Shown here one piece after another: positions 1 through 4,754 of a DNA stretch of 8,458 nucleotides. The position numbers and the translations under genes were made by a program. The stretch spans positions 1 through 8,458 of the forward strand of contig CALVRF010000058.1 of assembly GCA_944358495.1 (NCBI GenBank). Direction: 5' to 3'. Every line of letters starts with the position of its first letter. The stretch's first letter is position 1. The stretch is from an uncultured Bacilli bacterium (GTDB taxonomy: Bacteria; Bacillota_I; Bacilli_A; RF39; UBA660). Under the pieces are notes generated by a model. That model did not search any database. It saw only the letters and a program-made list of their open reading frames with translations, and was not told the origin of the DNA.

Positions 1-1
1 T

Positions 2-86
2 GCGGGTGTGGCGAAATTGGTAGACGCACTAGACTTAGGATCTAGCGCCTTACGGCATGGGGGTTCAAGTCCCTTCACCCGCACCA
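2..86 (+). tRNA. tRNA-Leu (anticodon UAG), CCA encoded
   Basis: The acceptor arms GCGGGTG (2-8) and CACCCGC (76-82) pair fully and are followed by discriminator A83 and encoded CCA (84-86). The D arm is GCG/CGC around AAATTGGTAGA. The anticodon stem CTAGA/TCTAG (29-33/41-45) holds the loop CTTAGGA, with anticodon TAG at 36-38, which reads CUA and other CUN leucine codons. A long class II variable arm with a GCC/GGC stem and a T arm containing GTTCAAGT complete the cloverleaf. Discriminator A and the long variable arm fit tRNA-Leu. The promoter lies outside the window, so it may be the last gene of a longer tRNA operon. Confidence 0.97.
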
Positions 87-96
87 TTATGAAGTT

Positions 97-121
97 AACC
101 GCTGTTTTTTAGCGGTTTTTA
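97..121 (+). terminator. Intrinsic terminator of tRNA-Leu
   Basis: A 7 bp stem AACCGCT (97-103)/AGCGGTT (111-117) with a T-rich loop is followed by a short T run, 11 bases after the tRNA 3' end. It is also the first hairpin of the left copy of the direct repeat described at 99-178. Confidence 0.8.
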
Positions 122-178
122 TATAATTAGAAACAAATAAGGAACTGAATTTAAACAGTTCCTTATTTTTGTATCATA
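99..178. repeat. Left copy (A) of an ~80 bp double-hairpin direct repeat
   Basis: This stretch matches 1855-1933 in the same orientation almost base for base. The shared parts are a CCGCT/AGCGG hairpin, a perfectly shared 27-base block (121-147), a second hairpin, and the end GTATCATA. The differences are confined to the first loop, one T in the T run, the second loop (which is inverted) and one base of the second stem. Read on the minus strand, the right part contains ATG ATA CAA AAA TAA (M-I-Q-K-stop). That is the exact 3' end of the gene at 1918-2331, so copy A carries a remnant of that gene's tail. Similarity ends at about 178. Confidence 0.85.
135..170. terminator. Long hairpin, probable bidirectional terminator
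   Basis: A perfect 13 bp stem (135-147 with 156-168) surrounds the 8-base loop AATTTAAA. On + it is followed by TTTTTG. On - it lies about 90 bases past the stop of the surface protein gene (258-1292) and would terminate that transcript, though its T run there is weaker (TTATTTG). As the second hairpin of repeat copy A, it probably separates the convergent tRNA-Leu and surface-protein transcripts. Confidence 0.65.
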
Positions 179-257
179 ATTGGTGACTAACGGAATTGGC
201 CAGTAATAACTTATTTGTTAAATTGTCTTATTATCAAATAATTCAGCTATCTATTGA

Positions 258-1292
258 TTAGCACTTACCTGTTGTTACTTCAGATATATTACTGTTCATA
301 AACATTTGTGTTGTGTCAGCGTTAGTAATTATCCAGTTAAGACCAACGTATACATTCTGTACACTGGACGTATAGCCAAATATACCTATCATATTAGTAA
401 CCTTACTCGTATCAAACGAACATAAATTTAAGGTAGTAATATTTCTACAATTATAAAACATATGATACATATTAGTTACATTGGATGTATCAAAATTGGT
501 TAAATCCAAACTTTTTAAAGGTAATCCTGCAAACATATCGGCCATATTAGTCACTTTGGAAGTATCAAATTTAGGCCCAAACAAGATTTCTGTTAATGTG
601 CTTGTTTGGCCAGATTGAGCTTCTCTATAGTAAGTTGAAAACATGTGATACATATTAGTTACATTCGATGTGTCAAAACTGGTTAAATCCAAACTAGTCA
701 ATTTATTGCCTCCAGAAATAAAGTCCATCATATTAGTAACATTAGAAGTATCAAAACTACTTAAATCTATTGTTTCGAGATTAGAACAATGGTAAAACAT
801 TTGGTGCATGCTTAGCGTATTAGACGTATCAAAATTATTATTAAAATTTATTGAAGTTACACCTATAAATTCACGAAACAAATAACTACTATCTTCATTG
901 GCTATAACTCCACCACCCGCTCCAATATATAAATCATATTTCGTATTATCTTCACTATTTTGAACTACATAAGCCATAACTCCCCTATCTTTGGTTTCTG
1001 ATACATCCCAGCTTTCGACGGCATTACTAGGCACTCTAGCATCATCCAAAAATGTTGCACTTACAATATTTTCTCTGTAATAATCCGTATGGAAATCTTC
1101 GTTACTTGTACTTGTCCAACTTTGGATTACCCTACTTCTATCCACGATACTACCTTTGGCTGTAATATTTAAATTAGTTTGGAAAGCGGCATAACCACCG
1201 ATCATAATAAACATAAAACAAACTAAAGAAATTATAATTATCTTTTTAGATTTATTTCTTTTTGCTTTCCTTGTCAATCTTCTTTTCCGCAC
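258..1292 (-). CDS. DUF285/BspA-like repeat surface protein, membrane anchored
   Basis: This is a 344-residue protein. The very basic N-terminus (about residues 1-17) is followed by one hydrophobic segment (about 18-37), which fits an uncleaved signal anchor with the rest outside the cell. A middle region (about 60-150, with SWDVS, GVMAYV and YDLYIGAGGGVIAN) resembles the segment that precedes such repeats in related proteins. Six FDTS-x-x-T/V-TNM-type repeats begin near residues 154, 180, 207, 242, 268 and 293, spaced about 22-35 residues. These are the DUF285 leucine-rich-like repeats of BspA-type proteins. The family is often linked to adhesion or host-exposed surfaces; the role here is not known. 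The start is GTG, 7 bases after AAAGGGAG (1300-1307). No LPXTG or lipobox is seen, so anchoring is probably by the N-terminal helix. It is transcribed divergently from the XRE regulator at 1396 and bounded by direct repeats. The C-terminus (TTGKC) looks complete. Confidence 0.88.
   Translation of the reverse strand: MRKRRLTRKAKRNKSKKIIIISLVCFMFIMIGGYAAFQTNLNITAKGSIVDRSRVIQSWTSTSNEDFHTDYYRENIVSATFLDDARVPSNAVESWDVSETKDRGVMAYVVQNSEDNTKYDLYIGAGGGVIANEDSSYLFREFIGVTSINFNNNFDTSNTLSMHQMFYHCSNLETIDLSSFDTSNVTNMMDFISGGNKLTSLDLTSFDTSNVTNMYHMFSTYYREAQSGQTSTLTEILFGPKFDTSKVTNMADMFAGLPLKSLDLTNFDTSNVTNMYHMFYNCRNITTLNLCSFDTSKVTNMIGIFGYTSSVQNVYVGLNWIITNADTTQMFMNSNISEVTTGKC
456..695 (-). repeat. Two near-identical 57 bp intragenic repeats
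   Basis: Bases 456-512 and 639-695 match at 53 of 57 positions. They encode two copies of the motif around SLDLT-N/S-FDTSNVTNMYHMF in the surface protein. The similarity is higher than the motif alone demands, which suggests recent duplication or gene conversion. Recombination between them would remove 183 bases, in frame. Confidence 0.8.
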
Positions 1293-1299
1293 TTTATCA

Positions 1300-1321
1300 C
1301 TCCCTTTATTCTATTATACCA
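1300..1321 (-). promoter_or_regulatory. Extended -10 promoter and RBS of the surface protein gene
   Basis: On the minus strand TGGTATAAT (1313-1321) is a perfect extended -10 box. No good -35 lies 16-18 bases upstream. AAAGGGAG (1300-1307) is the ribosome binding site and sets the GTG start at 1290-1292. One arm of the TTTTGATA/TATCAAAA inverted repeat lies directly upstream of the -10 box. Confidence 0.65.
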
Positions 1322-1324
1322 CAT

Positions 1325-1358
1325 TTTTGATATATGACCCGCTGTTTTTGTATCAAAA
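1325..1358. promoter_or_regulatory. Inverted repeat, candidate operator in the divergent intergenic region
   Basis: TTTTGATA (1325-1332) and TATCAAAA (1351-1358) are perfect inverted repeats separated by 18 bases. They lie between the divergent surface-protein and XRE genes. The left arm lies between the -10 box of the surface gene and where its -35 would be. Read on +, TTGATA-N18-TATCAA could itself be a weak promoter for the regulator. Binding by the two-headed XRE protein encoded next door is inference. Confidence 0.45.
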
Positions 1359-1369
1359 TCATATTTAAT
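1339..1369. repeat. Possible third, internally deleted copy of the double-hairpin repeat
   Basis: CCGCTGTTTTTGTATCA (1339-1355) equals the head of copy A (CCGCTGTTTTT, 99-109) joined to its tail (TTTTTGTATCA, 166-176), as if the middle were lost by recombination between the T runs. TCATATTTAAT (1359-1369) then matches the bases beyond copy B (1929-1939). Read on -, it gives L-N-M-I-(L-I)-Q-K. That is the C-terminus of the gene at 1918-2331 with a 6-base insertion and without its stop. The sequence is short and AT-rich, so chance similarity is not excluded. Confidence 0.45.
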
Positions 1370-1395
1370 GGGAAAATTAATGTGGAGAGATATAT

Positions 1396-1821
1396 ATGAT
1401 AGAAAATAATTTAAAACGATGCCGTGAAGAATTAGAAATGACCCAAAAAGAATTGGGAAATGTATTTGGCGTAAGTGATTCAACAGTTCGTGGTTGGGAA
1501 AATGCTTACGATACTATGCCACTAAAAAAATTAGTAAAATTTTGCAATCAATTTAATTATTCGGTGGATTTTGTTTTAGCTTTAACGAAACAAAATAAGA
1601 AATATTCGGATAATATAAAGCTAGATAAAATTAAAATCGGAAAGAAACTTAAAGAATTAAGAAAAAAAGAACATGTAAGCCAGCAAGTGATGGCAGATAA
1701 ATGTTCAATAGCTCGTTCTACTTATAGTCATTATGAAATGGGTTTAAGTTTAATTACGACATTAACACTATATACAATTTGTAAAAACTTTAAAATCTCT
1801 ATCGACGAGTTTTTAAGATAG
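1396..1821 (+). CDS. Tandem XRE-family helix-turn-helix regulator
   Basis: This is a 141-residue basic protein made of two Cro/C1-type (XRE) DNA-binding domains and little else. Domain 1 spans about residues 5-64, with the helix-turn-helix around MTQKELGNVFGVSDSTVRGWE. Domain 2 spans about 79-140, with VSQQVMADKCSIARSTYSHYE. Each ends in the usual fold-closing pattern (YSVDFVLAL; ISIDEFLR). Having two DNA-binding heads in one chain suggests binding to a paired site without needing a separate dimer partner. The start is fixed by GGAGAG (1384-1389), 6 bases before the ATG. It is divergent from the surface protein gene and is its likely regulator, and may also control itself through the inverted repeat at 1325-1358. 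No ligand or oligomerisation domain is seen. The domain call is secure; the target is inference. Confidence 0.9.
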   Translation: MIENNLKRCREELEMTQKELGNVFGVSDSTVRGWENAYDTMPLKKLVKFCNQFNYSVDFVLALTKQNKKYSDNIKLDKIKIGKKLKELRKKEHVSQQVMADKCSIARSTYSHYEMGLSLITTLTLYTICKNFKISIDEFLR

Positions 1822-1851
1822 TTATATGATAAATTATCTTTATTACAAAAA

Positions 1852-1876
1852 AATCCGCTATTTTTCAGCGGTTTTA
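1852..1876 (+). terminator. Terminator of the XRE regulator gene
   Basis: The stem CCGCT (1855-1859)/AGCGG (1867-1871) with loop ATTTTTC and a T run (1872-1875) lies about 30 bases past the stop codon. It is the first hairpin of repeat copy B and the counterpart of the tRNA-Leu terminator. Confidence 0.75.
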
Positions 1877-1933
1877 TATAATTAGAAACAAATAAGGAAC
1901 TGTTTAAATTCAGTCCCTTATTTTTGTATCATA
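1855..1933. repeat. Right copy (B) of the ~80 bp double-hairpin direct repeat
   Basis: This is the partner of 99-178 in the same orientation. It includes the last codons and stop (1918-1920) of the minus-strand gene 1918-2331. It therefore looks like the original location, with copies A and 1339-1369 derived from it. The alternative is that all three are members of a dispersed terminator repeat. Confidence 0.85.
1890..1925. terminator. Second hairpin of copy B, bidirectional terminator overlapping a stop codon
   Basis: A 13 bp stem with one mismatch (1890-1902 with 1911-1923) surrounds the loop TTTAAATT. It terminates the minus-strand gene 1918-2331, whose TAA stop lies inside the stem, and backs up termination of the XRE gene on +. 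The loop is the exact reverse complement of the loop in copy A (AATTTAAA). Confidence 0.65.
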
Positions 1934-2331
1934 TTTAATAGATTTATTTTGAACATATCTTTATCGGCATGTTCTTTAGATACCATAACTCCTTTATAGG
2001 TTACTAGTTCTGATTGATGACCTTCACTAAAAATATCTTCTGGGGTTAAGGTTAATATTATAATAACTTTTCGTTCATCATTTACTTTATAGTGCAACTT
2101 AGCTTCGCCATGAACTTTAGCAAATAAAGCATCAGTTGGAAGCTTGACTTCATAATAATCTTCATTATTTTCGGTTTTTACTTTATCGCCTAGAAGATGG
2201 CCACTTTTTAAAGATGGATAATATTCAAAATATAATTTCTTATAGGCTAACATATTATATTTTTTTAATGCACTTTCTAGTTTTTTAAATTCGTTTTCAT
2301 TTTCGTATTCAAAAACATATTTTTCTGCCAT
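1918..2331 (-). CDS. Conserved-looking hypothetical protein, 137 aa
   Basis: I do not recognise the family. It is a soluble, charged protein with no signal peptide and no membrane segment. Residues about 5-30 are a charged helix-like stretch (NENEFKKLESALKKYN). After that come alternating polar/hydrophobic stretches typical of a small alpha/beta fold, including KVIIILTLTPEDIF and ELVTYKGVMVS. The start ATG (2329-2331) follows AAGAAGG (2338-2344) by 6 bases. A promoter lies at 2369-2398, so it is probably transcribed alone. Its last four codons and stop are inside the direct repeat at 1855-1933, and fragments of the same 3' end recur at 166-177 and 1345-1368. That makes it the likely resident gene beside which the accessory segment appeared. 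Confidence 0.8.
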   Translation of the reverse strand: MAEKYVFEYENENEFKKLESALKKYNMLAYKKLYFEYYPSLKSGHLLGDKVKTENNEDYYEVKLPTDALFAKVHGEAKLHYKVNDERKVIIILTLTPEDIFSEGHQSELVTYKGVMVSKEHADKDMFKINLLNMIQK

Positions 2332-2368
2332 AAGATGCCTTCTTTCCGTCTACTTTCCTACTATAACA

Positions 2369-2398
2369 ATAATAACATAGGCCTCTTTAAAAAGTCAA
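2369..2398 (-). promoter_or_regulatory. Promoter of the 137-aa gene
   Basis: On the minus strand TTGACT (2393-2398) and TATTAT (2369-2374) are separated by 18 bases, about 25 bases upstream of the ribosome binding site. Confidence 0.55.
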
Positions 2399-2427
2399 AC
2401 ACTTCTGGAGTTTTTTTATTTTGCTTG

Positions 2428-2453
2428 ACAAAAAATACACCATTTGGTGTATT
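2428..2453 (-). terminator. Terminator of the envelope protein genes
   Basis: AATACACCA/TGGTGTATT (2434-2442/2445-2453), a 9 bp stem, is followed on the minus strand by a T run. It overlaps the stop codon of the 2452-3009 frame. No other terminator lies between 3009 and here, which fits one transcript for both frames. Confidence 0.75.
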
Positions 2454-3009
2454 ATCTTGTTTTTCCAGTTTTGGTGTAACCATTATTTAATAAACTTTGG
2501 TCATCACAACTACTCCATTTATAATCGGATGAATTATTTATATATCTTCTGTCGCGGTAACGATAATAAGTGGTTGTGGTATAAACTGGTCTAGTTTCAT
2601 ATTTCGGAACTGTTTTTATACATTTTCTAGGATTCATATATTTACCAGCATTGTCATACTCTGTACCACATACATAAATAACGCTTTGAACACCGTTATT
2701 GGTAACGGTTACTTTCTTTGGATTAGCGGTTTCGGTGGTTGTTCCTGTTTGAACGGTGGTATTTCCACTTTGAACTTTGTTTATTTTAGTTTGAACTTGT
2801 CTAGTATTAGAACTATTTATTTTACTAGTGGTCCAATTGCTCCAAGCTCCATAGTTAGTGTAATAACCACCTGATGTTTTAACATATTGGCATTCGTTTG
2901 AGGTATTAGAATTTGATTCATCACTAGTATTTGATTGATTATTTTCTTCAGTATTAGTTTCTTTTGTATCAGTTGAAATTTCGTCCTCAATTAGTTTTTT
3001 TTTTCGCAA
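2452..3009 (-). CDS. C-terminal part of a frame-split extracellular protein
   Basis: This open frame has 185 codons, with no ATG until residue 124. The only usable start is TTG at 3007-3009, without a convincing ribosome binding site. It is better read as the continuation of the upstream frame (2991-3461) after a -1 shift in the A10 run. It begins with a Ser/Thr/Asn/Glu-rich linker (about residues 8-38). A WxxW segment follows (YGAWSNWTTSK, with SSNTRQVQTK), reminiscent of thrombospondin type 1 repeats but without their cysteine set. Next come Thr/Val-rich stretches, an aromatic/Arg-rich stretch (TYYRYRDRRY) and a C-terminal YKWSSCDDQSLLNNGYTKTG motif. Four cysteines are present. The composition fits an exported, cell-wall-spanning region. 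Function is unknown; the thrombospondin likeness is only pattern resemblance. Confidence 0.75.
   Translation of the reverse strand: MRKKKLIEDEISTDTKETNTEENNQSNTSDESNSNTSNECQYVKTSGGYYTNYGAWSNWTTSKINSSNTRQVQTKINKVQSGNTTVQTGTTTETANPKKVTVTNNGVQSVIYVCGTEYDNAGKYMNPRKCIKTVPKYETRPVYTTTTYYRYRDRRYINNSSDYKWSSCDDQSLLNNGYTKTGKTR
2991..3004 (-). other. A10 slip site joining two frames (A AAA AAC TAA)
   Basis: In the upstream frame the codons are TGC GAA AAA AAA AAC TAA. The heptamer A AAA AAC is a classic -1 slippery sequence, and the stop follows at once. A one-base backward shift continues as AAA CTA ATT GAG into the downstream frame, giving a product of about 336 aa. Slippage of RNA polymerase on the ten-A run would have the same effect. 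No clear upstream Shine-Dalgarno-like stimulator or strong downstream hairpin was found by eye. A homopolymer sequencing error or a true inactivating indel cannot be excluded. Confidence 0.6.
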
Positions 3010-3461
3010 ACGCCATCGACACAGTAATCATATGTGCCAAAATAGCTAATAACATAATCTTCTTTATCTTGACAAACTAAGTTTACTTTCATCGTATAGT
3101 CATCCGTATTTTTAGTAATTTCGGCATATGATGCTTTAGTATCACAAGCCTGACCTTCACTATCGGTAAATTCCACTAATAGTTTATCTTCTATCATTTG
3201 CTCTAGTGTTACTCTTTTAGTATCATCTTCTTTTTCTGGAAGTCCAGAGTTATTATAATATGATATAGCTGCGGTTTTCATCGATTCAATATTATTATTA
3301 AAAACTTGATTAGATGAAGTACCTAATTTTTCATTGATTAAATTAGAAACATATCCTTTTGTTGGAAATAACCAAATGATAAGAAAAATTAATAAGACTA
3401 TAAATAAAATTTTTAAAATTATATTTTTAAAAGCAAAGCCTTTATTCTCTTCTTCATACAT
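2991..3461 (-). CDS. Membrane-anchored extracellular protein, N-terminal part of a frame-split gene
   Basis: This 156-residue frame has a short acidic N-terminus, one hydrophobic helix (about residues 12-33) and an extracellular domain. The domain has the order: helix (NNNIESMKTAAISYYNNSGLP), VTLEQMIEDKLL, acidic turn, then strands (SYAEITKN, YTMKVNLVC, DYVISYFG). That order and the AAxSYY/LP pattern recall pseudopilin-like domains, but no prepilin peptidase site is seen. Cysteines at 106, 130, 147 and 152 could form disulfides outside the cell. The ATG at 3459-3461 follows a strong AAAGGGGGG ribosome site. It ends at TAA directly after an A10 run and overlaps the next frame by 19 bases. If translated alone, it is a short anchored protein; with a -1 shift it becomes the N-terminal half of a ~336-aa protein. 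Function is unknown. Confidence 0.8.
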   Translation of the reverse strand: MYEEENKGFAFKNIILKILFIVLLIFLIIWLFPTKGYVSNLINEKLGTSSNQVFNNNIESMKTAAISYYNNSGLPEKEDDTKRVTLEQMIEDKLLVEFTDSEGQACDTKASYAEITKNTDDYTMKVNLVCQDKEDYVISYFGTYDYCVDGVCEKKN

Positions 3462-3491
3462 GTTATTTTCCCCCCTTTAAATATGCCCATT

Positions 3492-3520
3492 ATATTAGCA
3501 CAAACATAAATCTTTGTCAA
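3492..3520 (-). promoter_or_regulatory. Strong promoter of the frame-split envelope gene
   Basis: On the minus strand a perfect TTGACA (3515-3520) and TAATAT (3492-3497) are 17 bases apart, and TGC precedes the -10 box (extended -10). The ribosome site follows within about 30 bases. A strong, intact promoter argues against this being a long-dead pseudogene. Confidence 0.8.
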
Positions 3521-3537
3521 ATTATTTTTTAAAGAAA

Positions 3538-3569
3538 TTAAGGCCCCTTAAAAACAATGATTTTTTAAG
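3538..3569 (-). terminator. Possible terminator of the HD-domain gene
   Basis: Two overlapping AT-rich hairpins follow the stop. One is CTTAAAAA/TTTTTAAG (3547-3554/3562-3569); the other is TTAAG/CTTAA with a GGGC loop (3538-3551), followed on - by TTTCTTT. Neither is a textbook terminator, but one is expected here because a new strong promoter begins just downstream. Confidence 0.35.
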
Positions 3570-3579
3570 AGTCTTTTAT

Positions 3580-4674
3580 TTATCGTTTGATAAAAGTTTT
3601 TTCTTTTTTAGGTTTTATGGGCGTAAATTCAAAATCTAAATAAGTATAACCATCTATAGGGATTTTCATATAATCATCTATGTCTTTTTGGGCTTGTTTT
3701 GATAAGTCATACACACGGCTAAAAAGATTATTCTCTTGAACTAAGGGATTAACATAACGTCTTTTTCCTTTAATATTGACGCAATATTTACCACTTACTG
3801 GGGCATCTGTTCGATAACATTTTGTAGCATTTTCGAACTTTTTAAAGCTTTCTTCTAAATAAGGATTACCACAGGTTTTAAATTTTTTAACGACTTCACT
3901 TTCAGGCAAGGTATACAAATCATCAATAGATAAATAACCGAGATTATTCATCGATGCGCACATGTCGGCAAAAAACTGCATTGATGTTCTTTCTTCGTCA
4001 TTTATCCACCATGGCCATAGATTTCTAAGAATATGAATGTATTTTTCGGCTATTTTTAAATGTTTAAAGCCTAACTCAGGTATTCCATCTTCATTTTTTA
4101 AAATCGTAACATCGTTATAACATTCTCTTAAATCGTCTAGGGTCCAAATGGGATGAATAATATAGCCACAGCAAAAATTATATTCAAATCTATCGGCAGC
4201 TAATTTCGGTGAATCATTATCGGCAATAGGATATATTTTATAATCGCTGACTTCTTCCAGTGTTATTTGGTCGCGAGCTAGTAAAGACATAATAGCATTA
4301 GAGTTTTGAATAATCAATTTAGTTCTTTCTTCGGTTGATTCTTGATGTTCATAATCGCCATTCATAAAATCAATACAATGTTTAAACACTGGTGTGGCAA
4401 TATCGTGAAATAAACCAGCTAATGTTTGTTTTTTATCTTTGGTAAAATGCCAAATAATTAAGGCTACCCCTACACTATGGTCTAAATTAGAGTGCCATGG
4501 ATGTTTAGGAAACAAATCAGTATAATCACAACCACAATCCATACTAATGTTACCAATTCTTTGCATTTCTGGGGTATCGATATATTCATGTAACCATTCG
4601 GGAAATTCTGGTGATAAAACAGCAAAGTAGTCTTTTAATTTATCACTTATATTATCGTAATATCTTGTTTGCAT
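3580..4674 (-). CDS. HD-domain phosphohydrolase family protein
   Basis: This 364-residue soluble protein carries the metal-binding HD signature: H66 in LDHS, H90-D91 in GLFHDIATPVFKH, and a distal D161 in AADRFEY. The order TPEMQRIGNISM, LDHSVGV, HDI-x-P-x-F, ADR resembles the COG1078/dGTPase branch of HD enzymes, which hydrolyse phosphate esters such as dNTPs. The last ~190 residues have no motif I can name. Substrate is unknown; a nucleotide is a guess from the family. A longer frame opens at an ATG at 4704. The ATG at 4672-4674 is preferred because AAAGGAG (4683-4689) lies 8 bases upstream and a promoter overlaps the longer version's first codons. It has its own promoter and appears monocistronic, between pheT and the envelope gene. 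Confidence 0.85.
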   Translation of the reverse strand: MQTRYYDNISDKLKDYFAVLSPEFPEWLHEYIDTPEMQRIGNISMDCGCDYTDLFPKHPWHSNLDHSVGVALIIWHFTKDKKQTLAGLFHDIATPVFKHCIDFMNGDYEHQESTEERTKLIIQNSNAIMSLLARDQITLEEVSDYKIYPIADNDSPKLAADRFEYNFCCGYIIHPIWTLDDLRECYNDVTILKNEDGIPELGFKHLKIAEKYIHILRNLWPWWINDEERTSMQFFADMCASMNNLGYLSIDDLYTLPESEVVKKFKTCGNPYLEESFKKFENATKCYRTDAPVSGKYCVNIKGKRRYVNPLVQENNLFSRVYDLSKQAQKDIDDYMKIPIDGYTYLDFEFTPIKPKKEKTFIKR

Positions 4675-4694
4675 AATACACGCTCCTTTAGTAT

Positions 4695-4723
4695 ATTTTA
4701 ACATTTTTCACTAAAACCGTAAA
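4695..4723 (-). promoter_or_regulatory. Promoter of the HD-domain gene
   Basis: On the minus strand TTTACG (4718-4723) and TAAAAT (4695-4700) are 17 bases apart, with TGT before the -10 box. Its position, inside the longer possible reading frame, supports the start at 4674. Confidence 0.55.
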
Positions 4724-4754
4724 TAAAAAAGCCTTGGGTTTAAGGCTCAAGGCT
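4721..4754 (-). terminator. Terminator of the pheST operon
   Basis: AGCCTTG/CAAGGCT (4730-4736/4748-4754) forms a 7 bp GC-rich stem followed on - by TTTTTATTT. It overlaps the pheT stop codon (4753-4755) by two bases. Confidence 0.85.

Noticed and set aside
2..86. tRNA-Leu 3' end as an attachment site of an integrative element
   Set aside because: The tRNA 3' end is not duplicated anywhere in the window. The repeats start only after the tRNA, at its terminator.
97..178. Integron-type attC recombination site
   Set aside because: The long hairpin and one-gene modules recall a cassette array, but the stem lacks the paired GTTRRRY/RYYYAAC core boxes and extrahelical bases, and no integrase is present in the window.
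380..870. CRISPR-like periodic repeats
   Set aside because: The recurring blocks encode the FDTSNVTNM protein repeats in one reading frame, the spacing is irregular, and there are no unique spacers of constant length.
1274..1483. 69-codon minus-strand frame overlapping the XRE gene and both divergent promoters
   Set aside because: It lies antisense to the XRE coding start and across the promoter region, has no good ribosome site and no recognisable content. The frame is partly open because it includes the possible remnant of the resident gene tail.
2686..2874. 62-codon plus-strand frame opposite the envelope protein tail
   Set aside because: It is antisense to a Thr/Asn-rich coding stretch, whose low-complexity codons leave the opposite strand open by composition. 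No start signal was seen.
2452..3009. Independent gene starting at TTG 3009
   Set aside because: There is no Shine-Dalgarno at the right distance, the start overlaps the A10 run of the previous frame, and the protein would lack any export signal although its composition is that of an exported tail. A continuation by -1 shift explains it better.
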